From Janthinobacterium sp. TND4EL3 (GTDB taxonomy: Bacteria > Pseudomonadota > Gammaproteobacteria > Burkholderiales > Burkholderiaceae_D), in the NCBI RefSeq assembly GCF_900156175.1, contig NZ_FTMV01000012.1, positions 163,664 through 227,663 of the forward strand: a stretch of 64,000 nucleotides of DNA, read 5' to 3'. The position numbers and the translations under genes were made by a program. Within the stretch, counting starts at the first letter, position 1. Every line of letters starts with the position of its first letter. The notes beneath the pieces are model-generated. The model made no database searches. It had not been told where the DNA came from and worked only from the letters and a program-made list of their open reading frames with translations. This document shows positions 43,095 through 50,824 of this stretch, in pieces.

Positions 43095-43123
43095 TTGCAA
43101 ACAGTATTTTCTGCTATTATGAT
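43095..43123 (+). promoter_or_regulatory. Late-region promoter (PR'-like)
   Basis: TTGCAA (43095-43100) and TATGAT (43118-43123) with 17-base spacing, start near 43130. It gives a leader of about 150 bases that ends at the terminator at 43272-43295, as lambda pR' does upstream of tR'. Confidence 0.65.
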
Positions 43124-43271
43124 GCATAGTTAATTTCAGTAAAATTCTTCTGGCACTCCACGCTTAAATGCGCCGATAGCCGGAACTTGCGACAGTACCC
43201 GCCCCAGCATAGGATCTGCTCGTCTTGAATTAGCCGCCCACCACGCACTATGGCCGTGGGAGCAAACACCG

Positions 43272-43296
43272 AAGCCCGCTCATGCGGGCTTTTTCT
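43272..43296 (+). terminator. Late leader terminator (tR'-like)
   Basis: AAGCCCGC (43272-43279) and GCGGGCTT (43284-43291) with a 4-base loop, then TTTTCT. Read-through by an antiterminated polymerase would switch on the late genes. Confidence 0.82.
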
Positions 43297-43322
43297 ATTG
43301 CGCGCCCACTTTCGAGGCCGCC

Positions 43323-43490
43323 ATGTCTGAAACCACACAAACACCACACCGCTTGGCTCGCGACTACCTGGAGCTCCACACGCCGGTGCCCGATTCTCTT
43401 CCCACGCGGGAAGAGGTGCGCCGCGAGCTGGGCTGGGCTTTGATCGCTGCTGAGCGCCAGACGCGCGCCGAACGCGACGAACGAAACTGA
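43323..43490 (+). CDS. Small hypothetical phage protein
   Basis: A 55-residue polar protein (SETTQTPHRLARDYLELHTP) with a REEVRRELGWALIAAERQ segment. It is the first gene after the leader terminator. The EVRRE segment is partly repeated in the next frame, so the two may be a local duplication. Function unknown. Confidence 0.5.
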   Translation: MSETTQTPHRLARDYLELHTPVPDSLPTREEVRRELGWALIAAERQTRAERDERN

Positions 43491-43499
43491 ACTGGCCGG

Positions 43500-43676
43500 A
43501 TGCGCGCGCGATCATGCCGCCGCAGATCTGAAAAGGAGGTGCGCCGCGAAGTAGTAATCCAAATGATCGCGGCGCACCATGCGCCGATCTGTAATCTGCT
43601 GCGTGTACTGCAAGAGATTCTCAATCTGCCCGCTTTCGACCTAGTTTATTTGCAACTAGGGCACTCATTTTTTTGA
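43500..43676 (+). CDS. Doubtful small frame overlapping a cargo gene
   Basis: A 58-residue frame whose KEVRREVVIQMIAAHHAP segment repeats the EVRREL...IAAE part of the gene before it. The end runs into the convergent cargo gene and may have been altered by its insertion. No good ribosome site. Confidence 0.3.
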   Translation: MRARSCRRRSEKEVRREVVIQMIAAHHAPICNLLRVLQEILNLPAFDLVYLQLGHSFF

Positions 43677-43888
43677 GGCACCTTCTTTGGTGCGGGATCG
43701 TTTTCCGTTTTCCTTGAGCTATTGTATCCCATGTCTTTATTGCTATTGTTGACCGAGGGATTCTTTCGATTATCTTCGACGTCAGGACTTTTCCGCTCTC
43801 CTTGCTTGTGAGACTTATCTGTATCTGACTGTGCTGCAACCGAACCCATGGCGCAAAGAAGTGCAGAAAGCAGAAGCATCTTTTTCAT
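43646..43888 (-). CDS. Small secreted cargo protein
   Basis: An 80-residue protein with a signal peptide (MKKMLLLSALLCAMGSVAAQ, cleavage near residue 20), AGGAG before ATG 43888, and a mature region rich in Asp, Lys and Asn ending CPSCK. It is AT-rich and opposite to the late genes. Periplasmic or envelope target expected; function unknown. Confidence 0.65.
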   Translation of the reverse strand: MKKMLLLSALLCAMGSVAAQSDTDKSHKQGERKSPDVEDNRKNPSVNNSNKDMGYNSSRKTENDPAPKKVPQKNECPSCK

Positions 43889-44099
43889 TATCCATCTCCT
43901 AGGGAATCCGCGTTGATAAAAACTCCGATAGTGCATAATTTGCATCGCGGAATGCAAGCTACAGTATTGCTGTTTTTGCGAAAAATGCAATAAAAAAACT
44001 AAAAATTCCTTGCTTGTCCTGCCATCGCGCTGCAGTGGCAGGGCTTTGAAAAGCGGGCGCAGTCACCGACGCATCATGGCCAAGAGGCTCCACCGCAAT

Positions 44100-44315
44100 T
44101 CATCGCGGCCCTGCTTGGCACGGGCGGTGACACAGGTTATCCGCATTTGCGGGAGCTATCAGCGAGTACCGACTAACGCCTTGGGCTTGAAGATATCCTT
44201 CAGCCGCGAACAGGCCTTCCTCCATGACGAGTTGCACTGCGGTCTCGACAATTGCATGAAGTGCGCTGTCTGGAGGGTAGCCTCTGGCGGGCGCAAGCGC
44301 GTCATTTTTTGGCAT
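44100..44315 (-). CDS. Hypothetical protein
   Basis: A 71-residue protein from ATG 44315; a GTG at 44357 would add 14 residues. Its core SALHAIVETAVQLVMEEGLF then AAEGYLQAQGVSR looks like a genuine helical protein, and the codon use agrees. Minus strand, just before the late gene block. Function unknown. Confidence 0.5.
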   Translation of the reverse strand: MPKNDALAPARGYPPDSALHAIVETAVQLVMEEGLFAAEGYLQAQGVSRYSLIAPANADNLCHRPCQAGPR

Positions 44316-44402
44316 CACATCAGATCCTTGTTCGAAATCAAATGATGTCAAAGCCACCTGAGTGGACTTTGATTTGCGTCAACATATTGGCGAATAAGCG
44401 AA

Positions 44403-44648
44403 ATGAATAAAATTCAACATCCGTCGAACAACGGCGTGCTGGGCGCGCCTGCGGGCTGGGACCAGGTCGAGTTGCCCTGCAGCGCGCTACCGATCACGCA
44501 CACGCACGTCGGCGACCTGCCGACCGTACTGTCGTACTGGCGCCCCGATGCCGACGAACTGGCCGCACTGAACGCCGGCGGCGCCGTCCGGCTGTGGGTG
44601 GTGGGCGCAACGATGCCGCCCGTGATGCTGGACGTCGAAAACGCCTGA
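44403..44648 (+). CDS. Small hypothetical phage protein
   Basis: An 81-residue protein (GWDQVELPCSALPITHTHVG, then YWRPDADELAALNAGGAVRL), a type found before terminase genes in related prophages. Pattern of strands and the RPxxxELxAL segment suggest a small beta-rich fold. Function unknown. Confidence 0.65.
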   Translation: MNKIQHPSNNGVLGAPAGWDQVELPCSALPITHTHVGDLPTVLSYWRPDADELAALNAGGAVRLWVVGATMPPVMLDVENA

Positions 44649-44649
44649 G

Positions 44650-44741
44650 ACACTACATTTAGTAGGTCGCGAGCAAAAGTGTCAAAAAACACCGGGATGA
44701 GACCGCCATAATCGCTACCAAACACTACATCTAGTAGGTCG
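44650..44741. repeat. Direct repeat pair upstream of the terminase block
   Basis: A 20-base unit differing at one position occurs at 44650-44669 and 44722-44741. The inner part, CTACAT(C/T)TAGTAG, is an imperfect palindrome. The second copy lies two bases before the metallopeptidase ATG, so it covers the ribosome-binding region. Candidate protein-binding sites for late control or DNA packaging. Confidence 0.6.
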
Positions 44742-44743
44742 GA

Positions 44744-45385
44744 ATGAAGAAAAGCCACAATTCCGCAGCGCCCACGTCGGCGCGCCCGACGCCGCCGACC
44801 GAATTCACCGACCCGCTGAATAATCGGTACATGCCCGCGCCCGAGGTGCTCAAATGGGCACGCGCAACAATTCTCACCGAAGGCGGCACGCTCTATAACG
44901 AAGACCACGCCCACCTGGAATATGCCGACGTGCAGTTTCTGTGGGCACCGATGGGCTTCGTGAAGGCTGGCCGTACCGTGCTGGGCCAGTGCGAAGAAGT
45001 AACGTTCCGCTGTGGGCCGTGGCAAAAGGGGCGCCTGCAACAGCAGATGGTTGACTGGTTCGGCGCGGTGCCGGACTTCCTCATCACCCTGGACGCATCG
45101 TATTGCCTGACCTGCAGCGATGCCGAGTTCTGCGCGCTGCTCGAGCACGAGCTGTATCACATCGCCCAAGAGCAGGACGAATTCGGCGCGCCAGCTTTCA
45201 ACAAGTACGGCTTGCCGAAGCTGTGCATGCGCTCGCATGACGTCGAAGAGTTCGTCGGCGTGGTCCGGCGCTACGGCGCCAGCGATGACGTGCAGCGCAT
45301 TATCGACGCAGCAAAGACAGCGCCAGAAGTGGCGAAAATCAACATCGCGAGGGCTTGCGGAACCTGTTTGCTGAAGGCTGCATAA
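44744..45385 (+). CDS. Putative phage metallopeptidase
   Basis: A 213-residue protein with the zinc-binding HELYH (135-139) in LLEHELYHIAQEQDEFG, and an upstream DFLITLDASYCLTCSDAEFC. It fits the phage metallopeptidase family placed before terminase genes. The target is unknown; a role in head maturation or host modification has been suggested for neighbours of this kind but not shown. Confidence 0.8.
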   Translation: MKKSHNSAAPTSARPTPPTEFTDPLNNRYMPAPEVLKWARATILTEGGTLYNEDHAHLEYADVQFLWAPMGFVKAGRTVLGQCEEVTFRCGPWQKGRLQQQMVDWFGAVPDFLITLDASYCLTCSDAEFCALLEHELYHIAQEQDEFGAPAFNKYGLPKLCMRSHDVEEFVGVVRRYGASDDVQRIIDAAKTAPEVAKINIARACGTCLLKAA

Positions 45386-45416
45386 GGTTGACCGGCCATT
45401 TACCGGAAGGCAACAC

Positions 45417-45893
45417 ATGGCAGCACTTAAAGACGAGGTGAAGCTGTTCATCGTCAAGGCGCTGGCATGCTTCGACACGCCGACGCAGGTATCCATCGCA
45501 GTAAAGGAAGAATTCGGCCTTGATGTACCGCGTCAGCAGATCGCAACCTACGATCCTGAAAAGCACGTCGGGCGCAGTCTCAGCACGAAGTGGAAGACGC
45601 TTTTCCATGACACGCGTGCCAAGTTCCGCGAAGACGTCGCGGTGATCCCGATTGCCAGCAAGGCATTCCGCCTGCGTGCGCTGGCCAGGATGGCACAGCA
45701 GGCAGAGGGCATGCGCAATATCGCGCTGGCCGTCGCCGTGATCGAGCAGGCAGCCAAGGAAGTAGGCGACGTCTACGTAAACCGCCGCCTTGATGCACCG
45801 AAAGCACCAGGTGATACCGGCGAAGGCATGCCGGCCGCACCTGAATACATATTGAAGCCCGATGAAGACCTCCCCGACAGCCCGATTCTCTGA
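45417..45893 (+). CDS. DUF2280-type small terminase-like protein
   Basis: A 158-residue protein with KDEVKLFIVKALACFDTPTQ, VSIAVKEEFGLDVPRQQIAT and a helical rest, matching DUF2280, which stands where the small terminase subunit is expected, directly before the large subunit. It would bind the packaging start site. Overlaps the large subunit gene by 32 bases. Confidence 0.78.
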   Translation: MAALKDEVKLFIVKALACFDTPTQVSIAVKEEFGLDVPRQQIATYDPEKHVGRSLSTKWKTLFHDTRAKFREDVAVIPIASKAFRLRALARMAQQAEGMRNIALAVAVIEQAAKEVGDVYVNRRLDAPKAPGDTGEGMPAAPEYILKPDEDLPDSPIL

Positions 45894-47187
45894 AGGGCCG
45901 GTCGCACTGACGCCCAAGCAGGCGAACATTTACTGCTGGGGGTGGCAAAAGAAGGCGCGCTTCCGTGACGCGGTTTGCGGCCGCCGCTTCGGCAAGACGT
46001 TCCTGGGCAAGGCCGAGATTCGCCGTGCTGCGCGCCTGGCTGCAGAGTGGGGCGTCAGCACCGAGGACGAGATATGGTATTGCGCGCCGACGTTCAAGCA
46101 GGCGAAGCGGGTTTTCTGGAAACGCCTCAAGCAAGCCATTCCACCGAGCTGGCGCGCCGGCAAGCCGAACGAAACAGAGTGCTCGATCACCACTAAGGCC
46201 GGCCACGTCATCCGCATCGTCGGCTTGGACGCGTACGACAACCTTCGCGGCTCCGGCCTGTTCTTCGCGCTGGTCGATGAATGGGCCGACTGCGTGTACG
46301 CGGCGTGGGAAGAGGTGCTGCGGCCGATGCTGTCGACCTGCCGCTTCGTCATCAACGGCGAGGAGCGGGTTGGCGGTCACGCGCTGCGCATCGGCACGCC
46401 GAAAGGCTTCAATCATTGCTATGACAGCTACCTCGATGGCCAAGGGCGTGAGCCTGACCACAAGAGCTGGCTATATACGTCGGTCGACGGCGGCAACGTG
46501 CCGGCCGAAGAGATCGAAGCCGCGCGGCGCAAGATGGACCCGCGCACGTTCCGCCAAGAGTACCTGGCCAGCTTCGAGAACTACCAGGGCGTCATCTATT
46601 ACTGCTTTGACCGTCGGCGCAACCATACCGACGATTCAGTCAAGCCAGGCGACGCGCTGCACATCGGCATGGACTTTAACGTTGGCAAAGGTGCGGCGGT
46701 GGTTTTCGTGATCCGCGACGACCTTCCCCGCGCTGTCGATGAGTTCATGGAAGTGTTCGACACGCCGGCCATGATTGAAAAGATCAAGGGCCGGTACAAG
46801 CAAACTGGCCAGCAGCATCTGATAACGATTTATCCGGATGCGTCCGGCCAGAACCGCAAGAGCAGTGGCGCCAGCGAATCGGACCTGTCGCTGCTCAAGG
46901 CAGCCGGCTTCACGGTGGTGGTCGACCATAGCAACCCGGCCGTGAAAGATCGCATCAACAGCGTGAACGCCATGCTGTGCAACACCTATGACCAGCGCCG
47001 GATGCTGGTCAACACCACGAAGTGCCAGAAATACACACTCAGCCTGGAGCGTCAGATATATGACGACAAGGGCGAACCGGACAAGAAGGGTGGCTTCGAC
47101 CATGCCAATGATGCCGGCGGCTACTTCATCACCAAGCGATGGCCAGTGACGAGTCGCACGACTACCACGGCGCCGCTGCGCATGTAA
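45862..47187 (+). CDS. Terminase large subunit
   Basis: A 441-residue packaging motor. ATPase: Walker A GRRFGKT (40-46), Walker B FFALVDEWAD (Asp139, Glu140). Nuclease: RNase H-like IGMDFNVGKGAA near residue 272 and the later acidic motifs (IYPDASGQNRKSSG, KGGFDHANDAGGY). Length is normal. It drives DNA into proheads and cuts concatemers. Confidence 0.93.
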   Translation: MKTSPTARFSEGPVALTPKQANIYCWGWQKKARFRDAVCGRRFGKTFLGKAEIRRAARLAAEWGVSTEDEIWYCAPTFKQAKRVFWKRLKQAIPPSWRAGKPNETECSITTKAGHVIRIVGLDAYDNLRGSGLFFALVDEWADCVYAAWEEVLRPMLSTCRFVINGEERVGGHALRIGTPKGFNHCYDSYLDGQGREPDHKSWLYTSVDGGNVPAEEIEAARRKMDPRTFRQEYLASFENYQGVIYYCFDRRRNHTDDSVKPGDALHIGMDFNVGKGAAVVFVIRDDLPRAVDEFMEVFDTPAMIEKIKGRYKQTGQQHLITIYPDASGQNRKSSGASESDLSLLKAAGFTVVVDHSNPAVKDRINSVNAMLCNTYDQRRMLVNTTKCQKYTLSLERQIYDDKGEPDKKGGFDHANDAGGYFITKRWPVTSRTTTTAPLRM

Positions 47188-47201
47188 CAACAAGGATTTC
47201 C

Positions 47202-48566
47202 ATGACCGATGTACGCACACAATCAGCCGAAGCCGCCAAGCTGAACGAGGATTGCGCGCTGATCGCTGCGCTGCTGGGCGGCACGAAGACCATGCGCGCC
47301 GCTGGCAAGAAGTATTTGCCGCAGTGGCCAGGCGAGGACAGCGAAAGCTACACCCTTCGCTTGGCCGTGGCCACGCTGTTCCCGGCCTATGCCCGCACCA
47401 TCGACGTGCTGTCGGCCAAGCCATTCAGTAAGCCAGTGACGCTGGGCGAGGACGTGCCGGAGCGGCTCAAGCCTTGGCTGCAAAACGTCGACCTGTCCGG
47501 CCGTGACCTGCATAGCTTCCTGTCGGAAATTACACAGGAGGCGATGGGCTATGGCTTCGCTGGCATCCTGGTCGACTTCCCCAAGGCTGGCAACTTGGTC
47601 ACGAAGGCCGACGAGCAGGCTGCCGGCGTGCGCCCGTACTTCGTCCAAGTGCATGTGCAAAACGTCCTGGGCTGGCTGCCGAAGAATGCGACCAGCCTTG
47701 ATGGGCTGACCCAGTTGCGGTTGCTGGAAAGTGTGTCCGAGCCGAATGGCGACTTCGACACCAAGGAAATCGAGCAGGTTCGCGTCTTGGGACGGGGCAC
47801 CTGGCAGACCTGGCGCCAGAGCGATACCGGCAGCAAAAAGGAGTGGGCGCTGCATGAAGAGGGCATCACCAGCCTGAAAATCATCCCATTCGTGCCCGTC
47901 TACGGCAAGCGCCTGGGCTACATGCAGGCCACGCCGCCGCTGCTGGAACTGGCGCACAGCAACATCGAGCACTGGCAAAGCAAGAGCGACCAACAGAACA
48001 TCCTGCACGTCGCGCGCGTACCGATCCTGTTCGCCAAGATGCTGGGCGAGGGCGGTATCACGGTCGGCGCCGGCAGTGCGGTCAAGTCCGAATCGCCAGG
48101 GGGCGATCTGAAATTCGTGGAGCACGGTGGCAAGGCCATCGAGGCCGGCCGTCTGTCCATCCTCGACCTGGAAGACCGCATGCGCCAGGCTGGCGCCGAG
48201 CTGCTGGTGATCAAGCCAGGCAACGTGACCGAGAGCCAGACCCTGGCCGACAACGAGCAGGGCGCATGCGCGCTGCAGAAGATCGCGGGCAACGTCGAGG
48301 ACGCCGGTGACCAGGCGCTGCAGTTCATGGCTGATTGGGTGGGGGAGGCCGAAGGTGGCCACATCACCATTTTCAAGGACTTCGGTGCCGCGTCGCTGGC
48401 CGAGGCCAGTGCCGAGCTGCTGTTCAAGAGCGCCGCCGGCGGGAAAATCTCGGGCGAAACCTACTTCAACGAACTGCAGCGCCGCGGCATCCTGTCGCCG
48501 GATCTGGACTGGGAGACGGAGCAAGAGCGTATCCAGTCGGCTCCGCCAGACCTGATGGGAGCATAA
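47202..48566 (+). CDS. Portal protein (DUF4055 type)
   Basis: A 454-residue portal from ATG 47202. DUF4055 features: SYTLRLAVATLFPAYARTID, VLSAKPFSKPVTL, and a helical C-terminal part (LFKSAAGGKISGETYFNELQ then RRGILSPDLDWETEQERIQ). It forms the dodecameric DNA gate of the head. It follows the terminase and precedes the minor head protein. Confidence 0.88.
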   Translation: MTDVRTQSAEAAKLNEDCALIAALLGGTKTMRAAGKKYLPQWPGEDSESYTLRLAVATLFPAYARTIDVLSAKPFSKPVTLGEDVPERLKPWLQNVDLSGRDLHSFLSEITQEAMGYGFAGILVDFPKAGNLVTKADEQAAGVRPYFVQVHVQNVLGWLPKNATSLDGLTQLRLLESVSEPNGDFDTKEIEQVRVLGRGTWQTWRQSDTGSKKEWALHEEGITSLKIIPFVPVYGKRLGYMQATPPLLELAHSNIEHWQSKSDQQNILHVARVPILFAKMLGEGGITVGAGSAVKSESPGGDLKFVEHGGKAIEAGRLSILDLEDRMRQAGAELLVIKPGNVTESQTLADNEQGACALQKIAGNVEDAGDQALQFMADWVGEAEGGHITIFKDFGAASLAEASAELLFKSAAGGKISGETYFNELQRRGILSPDLDWETEQERIQSAPPDLMGA

Positions 48567-49748
48567 ATGGGCGCGCTCGAAGAGTGGATTGCCGAGATGT
48601 TCCTCGTTCATTCCCTGAATCTGCTGCGCTTTTCATCCGGCGCGCAAGAGAAAATCTTGCTGCTGATGGCGGCCATGTCGAAGGAATTGACGGCCAAGCT
48701 GAACGAAGGCGAGATATCGACCTACGGCAAGCAGCGCCTGGGCGCACTGCTGCGCGAGTCGAATGCCGTGATTTCGTCGCACTACACCGGCATGCAGGCG
48801 GAAATGACCCGCAACTTGACCGGCATGGTGCGCATCGAGGCCGATTACACGGCCAAAGTGCTGACGCAAGCGCTCAAGATCGAGCTGGGCGCCAAGCTTC
48901 CGCCGGCGACCTATCTGGAAAAGCTGGTCGGCGACACCCTGATTAAGGGCGCGCCGTCGGCGGACTGGTGGAAGCGCCAAGCGCTGGATACGCAATTCCG
49001 CTTCGCCAGCCAGGTGCGTCTCGGCGCGGCGCAGGGCGAAACGACGTCGCAGATCGTGTCGCGTGTGCTGGGCAAGAGCGCCAAGGCGGCCGATCTGGCG
49101 CCAAGCACGCCTGCCACGCCACCGATGCCGTCCGGGACACCAAGCGCGTTAGCGGCCCCGGCAGCCAAGGGGCCTGCGCCTGCGCCGGATCCTGTTGCGC
49201 CGGGCGAGCAGGGCATCTTGAAAACGTCAGCCGCAAACGCGCGCGCGCTGGTGCACAGTTCGGTGCAGGCTGTGGCCAACGCCGCGCGCCTGGCGTCCTT
49301 TCAGCAGAACGCCGACCTGATCGAGTGCCTGGTGTGGCTGTCGACGCTCGATTCGCATACCTGCCTGCTGTGCGCCATGCGCGACTTGCACGAGTACTCG
49401 CTGGACGATCAGGAACCGATCAACCACACCCACGAGTGGGCGGGTGGACCGGGCGCCATCCATTTCAGCTGCCGATGCGTGCTCAGCACGCGTACCAAGT
49501 CATTTAAAGACCTGGGCATCGAGCTGGACGAACCGGGCGATAGCACGCGGCCGAGCGACGGCGGCCCGGTCAGCAGCAAAATGAACTTCAAGGACTTCTT
49601 GGCCAGCAAGGACAAGGCCTGGCGGGCTGAGTACCTGGGCCCAGGCCGCGCCGAGATGTACGAGGCGGGCAAGATCACGCTGAATGACCTGATGAATCTC
49701 AAGGGGCGCAAACTGACTCTGGAGGAGCTGCAGGCGAAGTACAAGTAG
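48567..49748 (+). CDS. Minor head protein (phage Mu gpF-like)
   Basis: A 393-residue head morphogenesis protein. Helical first half; then a Pro/Ala linker (about 180-220), and a C-terminal domain with LDSHTCLLCAMRDLHEYSLD and IHFSCRCVLSTRTKSF, the zinc-binding CLLC...HFSCRC pattern of gpF/SPP1 gp7-like proteins. It follows the portal directly (adjacent stop and start). Confidence 0.85.
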   Translation: MGALEEWIAEMFLVHSLNLLRFSSGAQEKILLLMAAMSKELTAKLNEGEISTYGKQRLGALLRESNAVISSHYTGMQAEMTRNLTGMVRIEADYTAKVLTQALKIELGAKLPPATYLEKLVGDTLIKGAPSADWWKRQALDTQFRFASQVRLGAAQGETTSQIVSRVLGKSAKAADLAPSTPATPPMPSGTPSALAAPAAKGPAPAPDPVAPGEQGILKTSAANARALVHSSVQAVANAARLASFQQNADLIECLVWLSTLDSHTCLLCAMRDLHEYSLDDQEPINHTHEWAGGPGAIHFSCRCVLSTRTKSFKDLGIELDEPGDSTRPSDGGPVSSKMNFKDFLASKDKAWRAEYLGPGRAEMYEAGKITLNDLMNLKGRKLTLEELQAKYK

Positions 49749-49765
49749 ACTTTTTCACGCCAACG

Positions 49766-49798
49766 AGGGCCGCCCGGGCAACCAGGTGGCCCTTTTTT
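49766..49798 (+). terminator. Terminator between minor head and scaffold genes
   Basis: GGGCCGCC/GGTGGCCC stem with one G-U pair closing about ten bases, then seven T. It lies 18 bases after the minor head stop and may set the ratio of head proteins. Confidence 0.75.
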
Positions 49799-49872
49799 AT
49801 TGCCGCAAGCGGACGCGACGCGGTGCACGGCCGGAAGGCCATCGATAGGGCGGATGCCCGGAAAGAACGACC

Positions 49873-50682
49873 ATGCCATTCAAATTCAACGCAGACGGAA
49901 CCATTGCGATCGACAGCGAGAAGAAGCTGCCGATCTTCATTCATCCGAACGGTACCGAAGCTCCATTCGACGCGGATACCACGCTGGGCACAATTACCCG
50001 CCTGAACGGCGAGGCAAAGACCCACCGCGAGGCGAAGGAGGCTGCCGAGCAGCGCCTGAAGTCGTTCGATGGCATCGAAGATGGTGTGGCCGCCCTGGCC
50101 GCGCTGAATACTGTCAAGAGCCTCAGCTCTGGCGAACTGAAAACGGCCGCCCAGGTCAAGGAAATCCAAGACGCGGCTGCCAAGACCGCGCAAGAGCAGG
50201 TGGCCGCGCAGGCAAAGGCTAGCGCCACGCAGTTGCAGGAATTGACTGCGCAGCTGGAAAAGCGCACCAGCGAACTGAATACCCATATGATCGGCGGCGG
50301 CTTTTCCAGCTCGAAGCTGTTCACTGACGACAAGCACCCGCTGCGCCTGGCCATCCCTCCCGAAATGGCCAAGGCGTATTTCGGCAGCAACTTCAAAGTC
50401 GAGGACGGCAAGACCGTTCCGTATGACGCCGCCGGTAACAAGATCTTCTCGCCGACCCGCCCGGGCGAAATCGCCGACTTCGATGAAGGCCTGGCGCAGT
50501 TGGTGCAAGCCTGCCCGTTCAAAGATCAGATCCTCAAGGGTTCCGGCGCATCAGGTGGTGGCGCGACGGGCGGTGGTGCAGGCGCTGGCGCAGGCAAATC
50601 CATGACGCGCGCCGCTTTTGATGCAGCGACGCCGGCCGCCAAGGCGGAATTTGCCAAGGGCGGCGGTGCCGTTACAGATTAA
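49873..50682 (+). CDS. Head scaffolding protein
   Basis: A 269-residue protein with a beta-rich start, a helical coiled-coil body (about 60-145: EAKTHREAKEAAEQRLKSFD, AQLEKRTSELNTHMIG) and a Gly/Ala-rich end, in front of the major coat gene. This is the layout of phage scaffold proteins (DUF6651-like), which direct prohead assembly and leave. Confidence 0.8.
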   Translation: MPFKFNADGTIAIDSEKKLPIFIHPNGTEAPFDADTTLGTITRLNGEAKTHREAKEAAEQRLKSFDGIEDGVAALAALNTVKSLSSGELKTAAQVKEIQDAAAKTAQEQVAAQAKASATQLQELTAQLEKRTSELNTHMIGGGFSSSKLFTDDKHPLRLAIPPEMAKAYFGSNFKVEDGKTVPYDAAGNKIFSPTRPGEIADFDEGLAQLVQACPFKDQILKGSGASGGGATGGGAGAGAGKSMTRAAFDAATPAAKAEFAKGGGAVTD

Positions 50683-50824
50683 TCGCTGCTGACATTGAGC
50701 AAACCGTTTCTATTTCCTTAGTACCGCAACGCATAGCCAACGCCTGGATGGGGGTTGGTGCTTTGGGCTGGATGGCCTGTCTGTTTTAAAAAATTCCAAA
50801 TCACCAACTTTTAAAGGCTTTACC

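Noticed and set aside
43130..43270. Possible tRNA in the late leader
   Set aside because: No acceptor stem plus T-loop (GTTCGA-like) combination could be folded by eye on either strand; only local hairpins are seen.
43500..43676. Second small gene in the late leader region
   Set aside because: Kept only as a doubtful frame: the ribosome site is poor and it overlaps a convergent cargo gene.
44650..44741. NrdR-type boxes
   Set aside because: The repeat resembles the ACACW-AT-A consensus only in part and no ribonucleotide reductase gene is near.
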